Source of the DNA: Caloramator fervidus
Lineage (GTDB): Bacteria; Bacillota; Clostridia; Clostridiales; Caloramatoraceae
Assembly: GCF_900108045.1 (NCBI RefSeq)
Contig: NZ_FNUK01000007.1
Span: forward strand, 1 to 64,000
Reading direction: 5' to 3'
Length of the DNA stretch: 64,000 bases
Below the pieces are notes generated by a model. It made no database searches, had not been told where the DNA came from, and saw only the letters and a list, made by a program, of their open reading frames with translations. This document shows positions 53,078 to 60,336 of this stretch, in pieces; the stretch's first letter is position 1, and each line of letters starts with the position of its first letter. Position numbers and translations under genes: made by a program.

Positions 53078-53081
53078 AAGT

Positions 53082-54149
53082 CTACCCTCCTAAGCAGTAT
53101 TTTAATGCATCAAATATAAAATTTTCTTTTAAATCCGTTGTTATTATAGCATGACCTAAGTCATATGGCAAAACAAATTTTAATTTTTCCCCAGTTTTTT
53201 TCTTATCCTTGTGCATTATTGAAAAAAGCAATTCTATATCATCTACTTTAATTTTTGTAGGCAAATTAAAATAACTTATCAATTCAACAATTTTGTTAAA
53301 ATGCTTTTCATCTATATATTTTAGCTTCATAGCCATATAAGCTTCTGTAATCATTCCTATTGCAACTGCCTCACCATGTAAAATTTCAAAATTAAAATAA
53401 CTTTCAATAGCATGCCCAACAGTATGTCCAAAATTTAAAATCTGTCGTTTATTTAAATCAAACTCATCTTCTTCAATTATTTTAGCTTTTATTTTACTAC
53501 ATTGATATACAATATGAAATAGTTTGTCGCTTTCTCTTTCGCTTAATGCTTTTTTATTTTGATTTATGTAATTTAAAAGATTAATATCACAAACTATTGC
53601 ATATTTTATAATTTCAGCTAATCCGTTTAAATACTGCCTATCATCCAAAGTCTTTAAAAAATTAATATTAGAAAATACAAACTCTGGTTGATAAAACGAC
53701 CCAATAATATTTTTATAACCTTTGTAATCAAAACCATTTTTTCCACCTATACTACTATCACATTGGGCCATAAGAGTAGTAGGAACGTGAATTAGCTTAA
53801 TTCCTCTCATATATGTTGAAGCAATAAAACCTGCAATATCTCCAACAACTCCTCCACCAAAAGCAACCAAAGTCGTCTTTTTATCTGCATTCTTTTCAAT
53901 TAACGAATCATATATATCCATTATTGTATTAATATTTTTGTTTTTTTCACCTGGCTTTATAACTTTTAAACCTAATATATTAGGAAAAAGTTTATCTAAA
54001 AATTTCCCATATAGGTTATAAACATTCTCGTCAGTCAAAATAAATAGAGAATGAAGCTTGTAAGTATCAATTAAACCTCTAAGTAAATTTACATCATTGG
54101 TAATAAAAACGCTATAAGATTTTTTAGAATTAACTTTTATCTCTTTCAT
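53082..54149 (-). CDS. aroB: 3-dehydroquinate synthase
   Basis: AroB cyclises DAHP to 3-dehydroquinate with NAD and zinc or cobalt. The 355 residues have the NAD-binding segment ALVAFGGGVVGDIAGFIAS region near 96-112, ASTYMRGIKLIHVPTTL near 111, NIIGSFYQPEFVF near 146, and metal-binding FGHTVGHAIES near 243-253. I use the ATG at 54149: GGGG lies 7 nt upstream, whereas the ATG two codons earlier is only 1-2 nt from it. First gene of aroB-mtnN-aroF-aroA, right after the ileS terminator. Confidence 0.96.
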   Translation of the reverse strand: MKEIKVNSKKSYSVFITNDVNLLRGLIDTYKLHSLFILTDENVYNLYGKFLDKLFPNILGLKVIKPGEKNKNINTIMDIYDSLIEKNADKKTTLVAFGGGVVGDIAGFIASTYMRGIKLIHVPTTLMAQCDSSIGGKNGFDYKGYKNIIGSFYQPEFVFSNINFLKTLDDRQYLNGLAEIIKYAIVCDINLLNYINQNKKALSERESDKLFHIVYQCSKIKAKIIEEDEFDLNKRQILNFGHTVGHAIESYFNFEILHGEAVAIGMITEAYMAMKLKYIDEKHFNKIVELISYFNLPTKIKVDDIELLFSIMHKDKKKTGEKLKFVLPYDLGHAIITTDLKENFIFDALKYCLGG

Positions 54150-54180
54150 AAGCATTCCCCTTATAAAGTTTTACTTTAAA

Positions 54181-54214
54181 AACACCCTTAAAGGGAATTC
54201 CCTTTAAGGGTGTT
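54181..54214 (-). terminator. terminator after ileS
   Basis: A perfect 15-bp inverted repeat (AACACCCTTAAAGGG and complement) with an AATT loop lies just past the ileS stop and is followed on the minus strand by TTTTTAAAGT. Confidence 0.85.
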
Positions 54215-54218
54215 CAAT

Positions 54219-57014
54219 TTATAAACTTTTAACTACATTTACACATCTTGAACATAAAGTAGGATGATCCTTATCTAATCCTACTGTAGCACTGTATACC
54301 CAACATCTCTCACACTTTTCACCTTCTGCTTGAGATACTAAAACTTTTATATCCTTTACTTCTTCGCCACTATATGCTGATGTTGGCGCTTTATCTATTC
54401 CCTTATTTAATTCCACTTTTGATACAATAAATACTGTTTCAAGGTATCCTCTTATTTCATTTAAGAATTCATATGTTTCTCCATCTGCATAAATTTCAAC
54501 TTTTGCATTAAGAGAATGACCAATTATTTTATTAGCTCTTGCAATTTCTAGAGCCTTTAAAACTTCTCCTCTAATTTTTTGTATATTATCCCATCTATTT
54601 TCTAGCTCTTTATCTACATATTTTTCCACTACTTCTGGCCAGTCTGCAAGATGAACACTTTCATATTTATTATTCTTAGATTTTGGCATATACTTCCATA
54701 TTTCATCTGCTGTAAATGATAATACTGGTGCAATCATTTTAACAAGAGCATCTAGTATAGTATATAAAACAGTTTGAGCTGCTCTTCTTTCCTTTGAATT
54801 AGGTCTTTCTGTATATAACCTATCCTTAATAATATCTAAATAGAAGTTACTCATATCTACAACACAGAAATTATGAATAGCATGATAAAGAACATGGAAT
54901 TCATAATTTTCATATGCATCAGTTACCTCTTTTATTAAATGTTGTAATTTTAATAAAGCCCATTTATCAAGCTCATTCATATCCTCATATGGAACCATAT
55001 CATCATCAGGACTAAAATCATATAAATTTCCTAAAAGAAATCTTGCAGTATTTCTTATCTTTCTATAAACTTCAGAAAGTTGTTTTAATATATCCTTTGA
55101 GATTCTAACATCACTTTTATAATCAGCAGAAGATACCCAAAGTCTTAAAACATCCGCTCCATATTCTTTTATTACATCCAAAGGATCTATTCCATTGCCT
55201 AATGATTTTGACATTTTTCTTCCTTCACCATCAACAACCATTCCATGAGTTATAACTATTTTATATGGTGCTTTACCTCTTGTAGCCACTGATGTTAATA
55301 ATGAAGATTGGAACCATCCTCTATATTGATCATTACCTTCAATATACAAATCAGCAGGCCATCTTAAATCTTCTCTAGCCTCAAGAACTCCAGCATGACT
55401 TGAACCTGAATCGAACCAAACATCCATTATATCGGTTTCTTTTCTAAACCTTTCTGAACCACAGCTACATTTTGTCCCATTAGGTAATAAATCTTTAGCT
55501 TCTAATTCAAACCAAGCATTTGACCCTTTTTGTCTAAATATCTCTGCTACATGATAAATAACTTTCTTGTCAATAAGCTCTTTACCACAATCTTCACAAT
55601 AAAATATTGGTATTGGAACACCCCAACTTCTTTGTCTTGAAATACACCAATCACCACGATCTGCAACCATGTTTTTAATTCTTTCTTCTCCCCATTCAGG
55701 AACCCATTTAACTTCTTTTATAGCTTCAATAGCCTCATTTCTAAATCCATCAATAGAAGCAAACCACTGTTCTGTAGCTCTGAATATTATAGGATTTTTA
55801 CATCTCCAGCAATGAGGATATGAATGGGTAATTTTTTCTTCTGCAAGCAACATGTTATTCTCTTTTAAATCCTGTAAAATTGCTTTATTTCCTTCTTTAT
55901 ATGTAAGCCCAGCATATTTTCCTGCAAGTTCAGTAAATCTTCCCTTACCATCAACAGGATTTAAAACATCAAGTCCATACTTTTGTCCTATATAAAAATC
56001 CTCTTCACCATGACCTGGTGCTGTATGAACACAACCTGTACCTGATTCTAAAGTTACATGTTCTCCAACGATAACTATTGATTCTCTTTCAAAGAATGGA
56101 TGTTTACAAACTTGGCCTTCAAGTTCATATCCTTTAAATATAGCAATTATCTTTTCACCTTCAAGTTTAGCAGCTCTCTTAAGATTATCTAAAAGCTCCT
56201 TAGCAACAATATAAACCTCATCATTAAACCTAGCAAGAACATAATCAAATTCTGGTCCTAAACATATAGCAAGGTTAGCTGGTAATGTCCATGTAGTAGT
56301 AGTCCAAATTACATAATATATATTATCAAGACTTATTCCTAAACCTTTAAATAATCCCTTATCATCTACTAACCTAAACTTTACATAAATAGAATTTGAA
56401 GTTTCATCGGCATATTCTATTTCAGCTTCTGCTAATGCAGTCTCACAGGATGGACACCAATATACTGGTTTTAATCCTTTATATATGTATCCTTTTTCAG
56501 CCATATCACCAAATACTTCTATTTGTTTTGCTTCAAATTCTGGATTTAAAGTTAAATATGGATTATCCCAATCTCCTATTACCCCTAAACGCTTAAACTG
56601 TTGCTTTTGCCTTTCAACTTGTTCAAGAGCATAATCCCTACACATATTTCTAAATTCAATAACCGGAACATCATGAACTTTTATTCCAAGTTTTTTCAAG
56701 GCTTGTAATTCTATTGGTAAACCATGAGTATCCCATCCTGGAACATATGGTGCATAAAATCCTCTCATTGTTTTATATTTATTTATCATATCTTTTAATA
56801 TTTTATTTAATGTGTGGCCAAGATGTATATCTCCATTAGCATAAGGTGGACCATCATGTAATATAAACGGAGTATTATTTTTATTTTTTTCAAGAGCTTT
56901 TTTATAAATATTGATATCTTCCCATTCTTTTAATATAGCAGGCTCTTTTTGAGGCAAATTAGCCCTCATTGCAAACTCAGTTTGAGGAAGATTCAATGTC
57001 TTGCTATAGTCCAT
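54219..57014 (-). CDS. ileS: isoleucyl-tRNA synthetase
   Basis: IleS charges tRNA-Ile. The 931 residues are a bacterial class Ia enzyme. PYANGDIHLGHTLNK (57-71) holds the HIGH motif as HLGH. The editing CP1 domain (about 190-390) has the TTTTWTLPAN segment, and the KMSKS loop is DGEGRKMSKSLGN near 597. Tryptophan-rich anticodon-binding helices and a C-terminal zinc domain (CERCW and CSRC near 905-925) follow. ATG follows AAGGAGGG. It has a T-box leader, so expression responds to uncharged tRNA-Ile. Confidence 0.98.
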   Translation of the reverse strand: MDYSKTLNLPQTEFAMRANLPQKEPAILKEWEDINIYKKALEKNKNNTPFILHDGPPYANGDIHLGHTLNKILKDMINKYKTMRGFYAPYVPGWDTHGLPIELQALKKLGIKVHDVPVIEFRNMCRDYALEQVERQKQQFKRLGVIGDWDNPYLTLNPEFEAKQIEVFGDMAEKGYIYKGLKPVYWCPSCETALAEAEIEYADETSNSIYVKFRLVDDKGLFKGLGISLDNIYYVIWTTTTWTLPANLAICLGPEFDYVLARFNDEVYIVAKELLDNLKRAAKLEGEKIIAIFKGYELEGQVCKHPFFERESIVIVGEHVTLESGTGCVHTAPGHGEEDFYIGQKYGLDVLNPVDGKGRFTELAGKYAGLTYKEGNKAILQDLKENNMLLAEEKITHSYPHCWRCKNPIIFRATEQWFASIDGFRNEAIEAIKEVKWVPEWGEERIKNMVADRGDWCISRQRSWGVPIPIFYCEDCGKELIDKKVIYHVAEIFRQKGSNAWFELEAKDLLPNGTKCSCGSERFRKETDIMDVWFDSGSSHAGVLEAREDLRWPADLYIEGNDQYRGWFQSSLLTSVATRGKAPYKIVITHGMVVDGEGRKMSKSLGNGIDPLDVIKEYGADVLRLWVSSADYKSDVRISKDILKQLSEVYRKIRNTARFLLGNLYDFSPDDDMVPYEDMNELDKWALLKLQHLIKEVTDAYENYEFHVLYHAIHNFCVVDMSNFYLDIIKDRLYTERPNSKERRAAQTVLYTILDALVKMIAPVLSFTADEIWKYMPKSKNNKYESVHLADWPEVVEKYVDKELENRWDNIQKIRGEVLKALEIARANKIIGHSLNAKVEIYADGETYEFLNEIRGYLETVFIVSKVELNKGIDKAPTSAYSGEEVKDIKVLVSQAEGEKCERCWVYSATVGLDKDHPTLCSRCVNVVKSL

Positions 57015-57051
57015 ATAACGCCCTCCTTCGGTTAGATATTATTTATACTAG

Positions 57052-57278
57052 CAAAAAAGCAGACTCCACCATGGGGCGAAGTCTGCTCGCGGTACCACCC
57101 AAATTTATCACTCAATTAAATAACGGCTCCAGCCGGCACAGCCTACTAAAATTCAGCCTGCTACTCGAGGGTGATTTTCGATAGCTGGAAGTTTATGGGC
57201 TCTCACCTTCCCCCACTCTCTGTAAAACCCCATACTATCTACTCGTCCCTGTCATCGTATTTATCCTCTTCAATTTTA
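57052..57278 (-). promoter_or_regulatory. T-box riboswitch (Ile) upstream of ileS
   Basis: On the minus strand the T-box sequence GGGTGGTACCGCG (57088-57100) is followed by the terminator stem GCAGACT/AGTCTGC (57059-57086) and TTTTTT. Stem I shows the ACAGAGAG motif near 57215 and the specifier region GAAAATCACCC, in which ATC (57173-57175) is the isoleucine codon. Uncharged tRNA-Ile should stabilise the antiterminator. This is a complete, well-conserved element. Confidence 0.95.
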
Positions 57279-57284
57279 CTCATT

Positions 57285-57313
57285 AATATACTATATTATA
57301 TAATTAATGTCAA
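57285..57313 (-). promoter_or_regulatory. sigma-A promoter of the ileS T-box transcript
   Basis: Minus strand TTGACA, exactly 17 nt, TATATT, just upstream of the T-box and downstream of the divIVA stop. Confidence 0.8.
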
Positions 57314-57321
57314 TACAAATA

Positions 57322-57798
57322 CTATTCAAACTTATTAACCGTTTCAAGCTGGGCTTGCAATAATCCTATAAATCTAGATTTAAACATGTTAAATTCTTGT
57401 TTTAACATCTCATATTCTTTATTTATTTCTAAAACTTTTTGTTGAGCCTCTGCAATTAATTGATTTGCTTTCATTTCTGCTTCTTTTATCATTTGTTCAG
57501 ATCTTTCTTTTGCATTATTTAGTATCATCTCTGCTTCTTTTTTAGAATTTTCTTTTGCTTGTTCAGCAGCACTTTGAGCCAACACTAAAGTATTTTGTAA
57601 AGTAGACTCTATATTTGAATAATGCTCTATTTTTTCATTAAGAGCATTAATTTTTTCCTTTAAATTTATATTTTCTTTATACAACCTTTCATATTCTTCG
57701 ACAATTTGCTCTAAAAAATCATCTACTTCATCAATATCATATCCTCTAAAAACCTTTTTAAATTCTTTATTTGCTATATCATTTGGCGTTAAAGACAT
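57322..57798 (-). CDS. divIVA: DivIVA cell-division/polarity protein
   Basis: DivIVA binds negatively curved membrane at division sites and poles. The 158 residues have the N-terminal membrane-binding domain SLTPNDIANKEFKKVFRGYD with the insertion loop (about 17-27), then a long coiled coil (about 30-148) rich in Glu, Lys and Ala (ESTLQNTLVLAQSAAEQA). ATG follows AGGAGGG. It is the last gene of yggS-sepF-ylmH-divIVA. Its immediate partner ylmG is missing from this cluster. Confidence 0.95.
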   Translation of the reverse strand: MSLTPNDIANKEFKKVFRGYDIDEVDDFLEQIVEEYERLYKENINLKEKINALNEKIEHYSNIESTLQNTLVLAQSAAEQAKENSKKEAEMILNNAKERSEQMIKEAEMKANQLIAEAQQKVLEINKEYEMLKQEFNMFKSRFIGLLQAQLETVNKFE

Positions 57799-57809
57799 AA
57801 ATAACCCTC

Positions 57810-58562
57810 CTAAACTATTTTTTTAGCTTCAATAACAAATCTTCCACTTTTAGTAACTCCTAAATGTTCTCCAATTATAAATCTTCCATATCCTTTTACA
57901 GAAATAATAGAATTTGGCTTTACTTTTGTATCTAATTCTTTAATTATCTTAAAATCTAATTTAACCTTTTCACTTTTAATAATATCCGAAGCTTTACTTC
58001 TTGAAACTCCAATAAGCTCAGAAACTATAGCATCTATCCTAAAGGAAGGTACATTTAATATAAATTCTTTATATTTTATCTGTCTTTCCCTTGCTTCATT
58101 TAAATTTATCTTCCTTAATTTTACCGAAGTATGCTTTATTTTATGTAAATTTAACATTATATAATCACTTAAGTCCTTCATAATATAAATTTCTGCACCA
58201 TCATCGAAAACATTTATATCTCCAACTTTTTCTCTTTTTATTCCTAACGATAAAATAGCTCCTAAATAATCCCTATGTTCAAGTTTTTCAAATTTAAAAT
58301 TCCCTTCAACTTTTATTATATCTATAGGATACTCATCATCACAAGTTCCAAGTCTTGCAACAGTCCTTTCTAATATACCTTCCTTAAAAAAGGATACTTC
58401 AACATCTTCATCAAAACACATTTCCCTTAATGCGGATTGTTCCTCTGGATCTAAAAAATCTGTAAAAGTACATATCCATTTTTTAGCAAGAGCAATTTTA
58501 TTCAAAAAAGAAAGATAAGTATTTTTATTAAGTATATATTCTTTAAATTTTATACACTCCAT
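57810..58562 (-). CDS. ylmH: YlmH S4-domain RNA-binding protein
   Basis: YlmH (RqcP2-like) binds ribosomal RNA through a C-terminal S4 domain and takes part in cell division or, in B. subtilis, ribosome quality control. The 250 residues have an alpha/beta N-terminal part (about 1-175) with FTDFLDPEEQSALREM and RDYLGAILSLGIKREKVGDI near 97-116. The S4 domain (about 178-245) has RIDAIVSELIGVSRSKASDII. An AAGGTGATT site precedes the ATG. It lies between sepF and divIVA, the conserved order minus ylmG. Confidence 0.93.
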   Translation of the reverse strand: MECIKFKEYILNKNTYLSFLNKIALAKKWICTFTDFLDPEEQSALREMCFDEDVEVSFFKEGILERTVARLGTCDDEYPIDIIKVEGNFKFEKLEHRDYLGAILSLGIKREKVGDINVFDDGAEIYIMKDLSDYIMLNLHKIKHTSVKLRKINLNEARERQIKYKEFILNVPSFRIDAIVSELIGVSRSKASDIIKSEKVKLDFKIIKELDTKVKPNSIISVKGYGRFIIGEHLGVTKSGRFVIEAKKIV

Positions 58563-58576
58563 GCAATCACCTTATA

Positions 58577-59005
58577 TTAATCAAAGTCTATAAAAGTTCC
58601 CTTGTCCAATTGTTCTTTTAATTCATTTGTTATTTCAACAGCTTCAGGTACAACTAAATAAACTGATTTTGCAACTTCTTCTACCTTGCCCTCTAAAGCA
58701 TAAGCTGCTCCAAGAATTATATCAAGTATTCTTTGAGCTAAAGCTTGATCTAAGTTTATCATATTAAGAATAACAATTTTTTTAGATTTTATAGCTTCAA
58801 TAATATCAGTAGTATCATTAAGCTGTTGAGGCCTTTTTAAAATTACTTTAGGGAACATTGTTTTTATACTAACTATCTTACTTTGAGTATTTGTAACAAC
58901 TCTTTCTTGTTCTTGTTCCCTCTCCTCTGCGTCTTCTTGCTCTTCTGATGAAAAACCTAACGCATCCATCATTTTATTGAAGGGCTTTAATATTTTATTT
59001 GTCAT
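58577..59005 (-). CDS. sepF: cell division protein SepF
   Basis: SepF anchors FtsZ to the membrane and organises the Z ring. The 142 residues begin with an amphipathic helix (KILKPFNKMMDALGF), then a low-complexity acidic stretch (EEQEDAEEREQEQE, 20-35). The conserved globular domain of about 80 residues (VILKRPQQLNDTTDIIEAIKS with VVPEAVEITNELKEQL) follows. ATG follows AAGGAGGG. It is 14 nt from ylmH. Confidence 0.95.
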   Translation of the reverse strand: MTNKILKPFNKMMDALGFSSEEQEDAEEREQEQERVVTNTQSKIVSIKTMFPKVILKRPQQLNDTTDIIEAIKSKKIVILNMINLDQALAQRILDIILGAAYALEGKVEEVAKSVYLVVPEAVEITNELKEQLDKGTFIDFD

Positions 59006-59016
59006 ACTATCCCTCC

Positions 59017-59700
59017 TTATAACCTACTACCAAATATACCTGTCCCAATACGAACAACATTAGCCCCCTCTTCAATAGCTATTTCAAAATCATTTGTCAT
59101 TCCCATAGAAAGAAACTTAATATCAAAATTATCATAGTTTAACAATTTGAGATTTTCAAATATTTCCTTCATCCTTTTAAAATAATCTCTAGTTTTATTA
59201 GCATCTTCACAAATGGGGGGAATTGTCATTACTCCTTGTAATATAATATTTTCAAACTCAGTCAATTGCTTTGCAAATTCTAAAACATCTTCCTCGTAAA
59301 TACCTGACTTCGATTCTTCTTTACCTATGTTCACCTCTATAAGCACTGGCATTTTTCTTCCTACTTTCTTGGCTCTTTTATCTATTTCCTCTGCAAGTGG
59401 AATACTATCTAAAGAGTGTATTAAATCAACTTTATCTATAATGTATTTTACTTTATTTCTTTGAAGATGCCCAATAAAATGCCATTTTACATCCTTAACT
59501 TTATCATATTTTTGTAAAAGTTCTTGAGCTTTATTTTCACCGAATATACAAAGACCACAATCTCTCGCTTCTATTATTTTTTCCACTGGATGAGTTTTAC
59601 TTACAGCAACAAGTAAAATATCATTTCTTGTTTTCCCAACTTTTTCAGCGGCCTCGTCAATTTTAGAAAAAATTTTTGCTATGTTTTCAGATATACTCAT
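59017..59700 (-). CDS. yggS: YggS-family PLP homeostasis protein (YlmE)
   Basis: YggS/PLPBP binds pyridoxal phosphate without known catalysis and affects PLP and amino acid homeostasis. The 227 residues are a TIM-barrel protein with the PLP Lys in LLVAVSKTHPVEKI near 28-41. FGENKAQELLQKYD is near 54, and the conserved WHFIGHLQRNK near 71 and SMGMTNDFEIAIEEGANVVRIGTGIFG near 196-222 follow. First gene of the sepF-ylmH-divIVA cluster. The family's cell-division link in Firmicutes is by gene neighbourhood. Confidence 0.94.
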   Translation of the reverse strand: MSISENIAKIFSKIDEAAEKVGKTRNDILLVAVSKTHPVEKIIEARDCGLCIFGENKAQELLQKYDKVKDVKWHFIGHLQRNKVKYIIDKVDLIHSLDSIPLAEEIDKRAKKVGRKMPVLIEVNIGKEESKSGIYEEDVLEFAKQLTEFENIILQGVMTIPPICEDANKTRDYFKRMKEIFENLKLLNYDNFDIKFLSMGMTNDFEIAIEEGANVVRIGTGIFGSRL

Positions 59701-59924
59701 TAAATCACCCCTTATTGGCGGATTACTGTCAATGATATAATTCTACACAAAAACTAAAATTCCTTTAAAATAATTTTAATATCAATTTTTTGAAAACTCA
59801 AGCATTTTACCATAAAGCATATAGGAAATAAGAGGAGATTGCAGAAGAAATGAGGAAAAATAAAGCTATCATATTTAAAACCTAATAGCGCCATTTAAAA
59901 AAGATTAGTGATGATTAATAAGAT
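59701..59924. other. intergenic stretch upstream of yggS with no gene seen
   Basis: AT-rich sequence of 224 bp. No ORF with a plausible ribosome binding site exceeds a dozen codons and no convincing promoter for yggS is seen on the minus strand. A TATATC element 33-38 nt upstream of the start is the best weak candidate. Confidence 0.4.
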
Positions 59925-59953
59925 TTGTATTATACAACAGTAGATGTTATTAT
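59925..59953 (+). promoter_or_regulatory. candidate promoter of the small plus-strand unit
   Basis: TTGTAT, 17 nt, TATTAT, followed by TATAAAT two positions on. It is correctly placed to start a transcript near 59960 that would cover the two small ORFs and end at the terminator at 60213-60241. Confidence 0.45.
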
Positions 59954-59993
59954 ATAAATAGATAGTTAATTTTCAGTATTAGGGGGTTTTATA

Positions 59994-60041
59994 ATGTTTT
60001 TTCTTAATGTGGTAACCTTTGGGTTTCCACAAAAAGGATGA
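59994..60041 (+). CDS. 15-codon leader-peptide-like ORF
   Basis: ATG is preceded by AGGGGG at 7-nt spacing and the ORF reads MFFLNVVTFGFPQKG before TGA. The coding region contains a hairpin. Its small size, own ribosome binding site and the second ORF 50 nt further on resemble a leader peptide arrangement, but no run of a single regulatory codon is present. I do not recognise it, and chance is possible. Confidence 0.3.
   Translation: MFFLNVVTFGFPQKG
60008..60031 (+). promoter_or_regulatory. hairpin inside the leader ORF with pseudoknot potential
   Basis: TGTGG and AACC pair with GGTT and CCACA around a TTTG loop, with one T-T mismatch. The loop-side CCTTT (60016-60020) can pair with downstream AAAGG (60033-60037). 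GGTAA (60011-60015) could alternatively pair with TTACC (60047-60051). The two foldings exclude each other, as in attenuators or riboswitches. No known class is recognised. Confidence 0.35.
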
Positions 60042-60091
60042 ATCTTTTACCTGATGCCGAAAAAAACTATTATTAAAAAGGAGTTGATATT

Positions 60092-60217
60092 ATGCAAATC
60101 GGCAATGTAGTAAAGGTAAAAGAGGACGAAACTATAAAAGTAACTAATAAAAAGGAAAAGAAAAATCCAATCAAAAACCAAGGTTGCATAAAAATGAATG
60201 ATTATTTTGCATTTTAA
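60092..60217 (+). CDS. 41-residue hypothetical protein
   Basis: The ORF starts behind AAGGAG at 8-nt spacing and ends at a strong terminator. The sequence begins MQIGNVVKVKEDETIKV, is lysine-rich in the middle (KKEKKNPIKNQG), has a single Cys at 32, and ends with aromatic NDYFAF. There is no signal peptide, membrane helix or known motif. I do not recognise the family. It lies convergent with spoIVA and divergent from yggS, a position with no gene in B. subtilis. No modification or transport gene is adjacent. Confidence 0.5.
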   Translation: MQIGNVVKVKEDETIKVTNKKEKKNPIKNQGCIKMNDYFAF

Positions 60218-60241
60218 AAGTCCCCTCGAGGGACTTTTAAA
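60213..60241. terminator. terminator of the small plus-strand unit
   Basis: A 12-bp stem (TTTAAAAGTCCC/GGGACTTTTAAA) with a CTCGA loop overlaps the stop codon of the 41-residue ORF. The U-rich arm is present in both directions. Confidence 0.8.
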
Positions 60242-60316
60242 CTTATCCCTCTTATAAAAACCAATGATAGTATATCACAAATCTTTATTGTTATCAATTA
60301 AATTTTATTAAAAAAT

Positions 60317-60336
60317 AAAAGCCCAAAAGGGCTTTT
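60317..60336 (-). terminator. terminator after spoIVA
   Basis: An 8-bp stem AAAAGCCC/GGGCTTTT with an AAAA loop overlaps the spoIVA stop codon and is followed on the minus strand by ATTTTTTAATAAAATT. Confidence 0.85.

Noticed and set aside
59960-60092. Known riboswitch class in the leader of the 41-residue ORF
   Set aside because: I compared it with GEMM (c-di-GMP), ydaO, TPP, ZTP, preQ1, fluoride and guanidine consensus features from memory and saw no match; only generic hairpins are visible.
60092-60217. RiPP or bacteriocin precursor
   Set aside because: Only one cysteine, no leader-core layout with a cleavage site, and no modification, protease or transport genes nearby.
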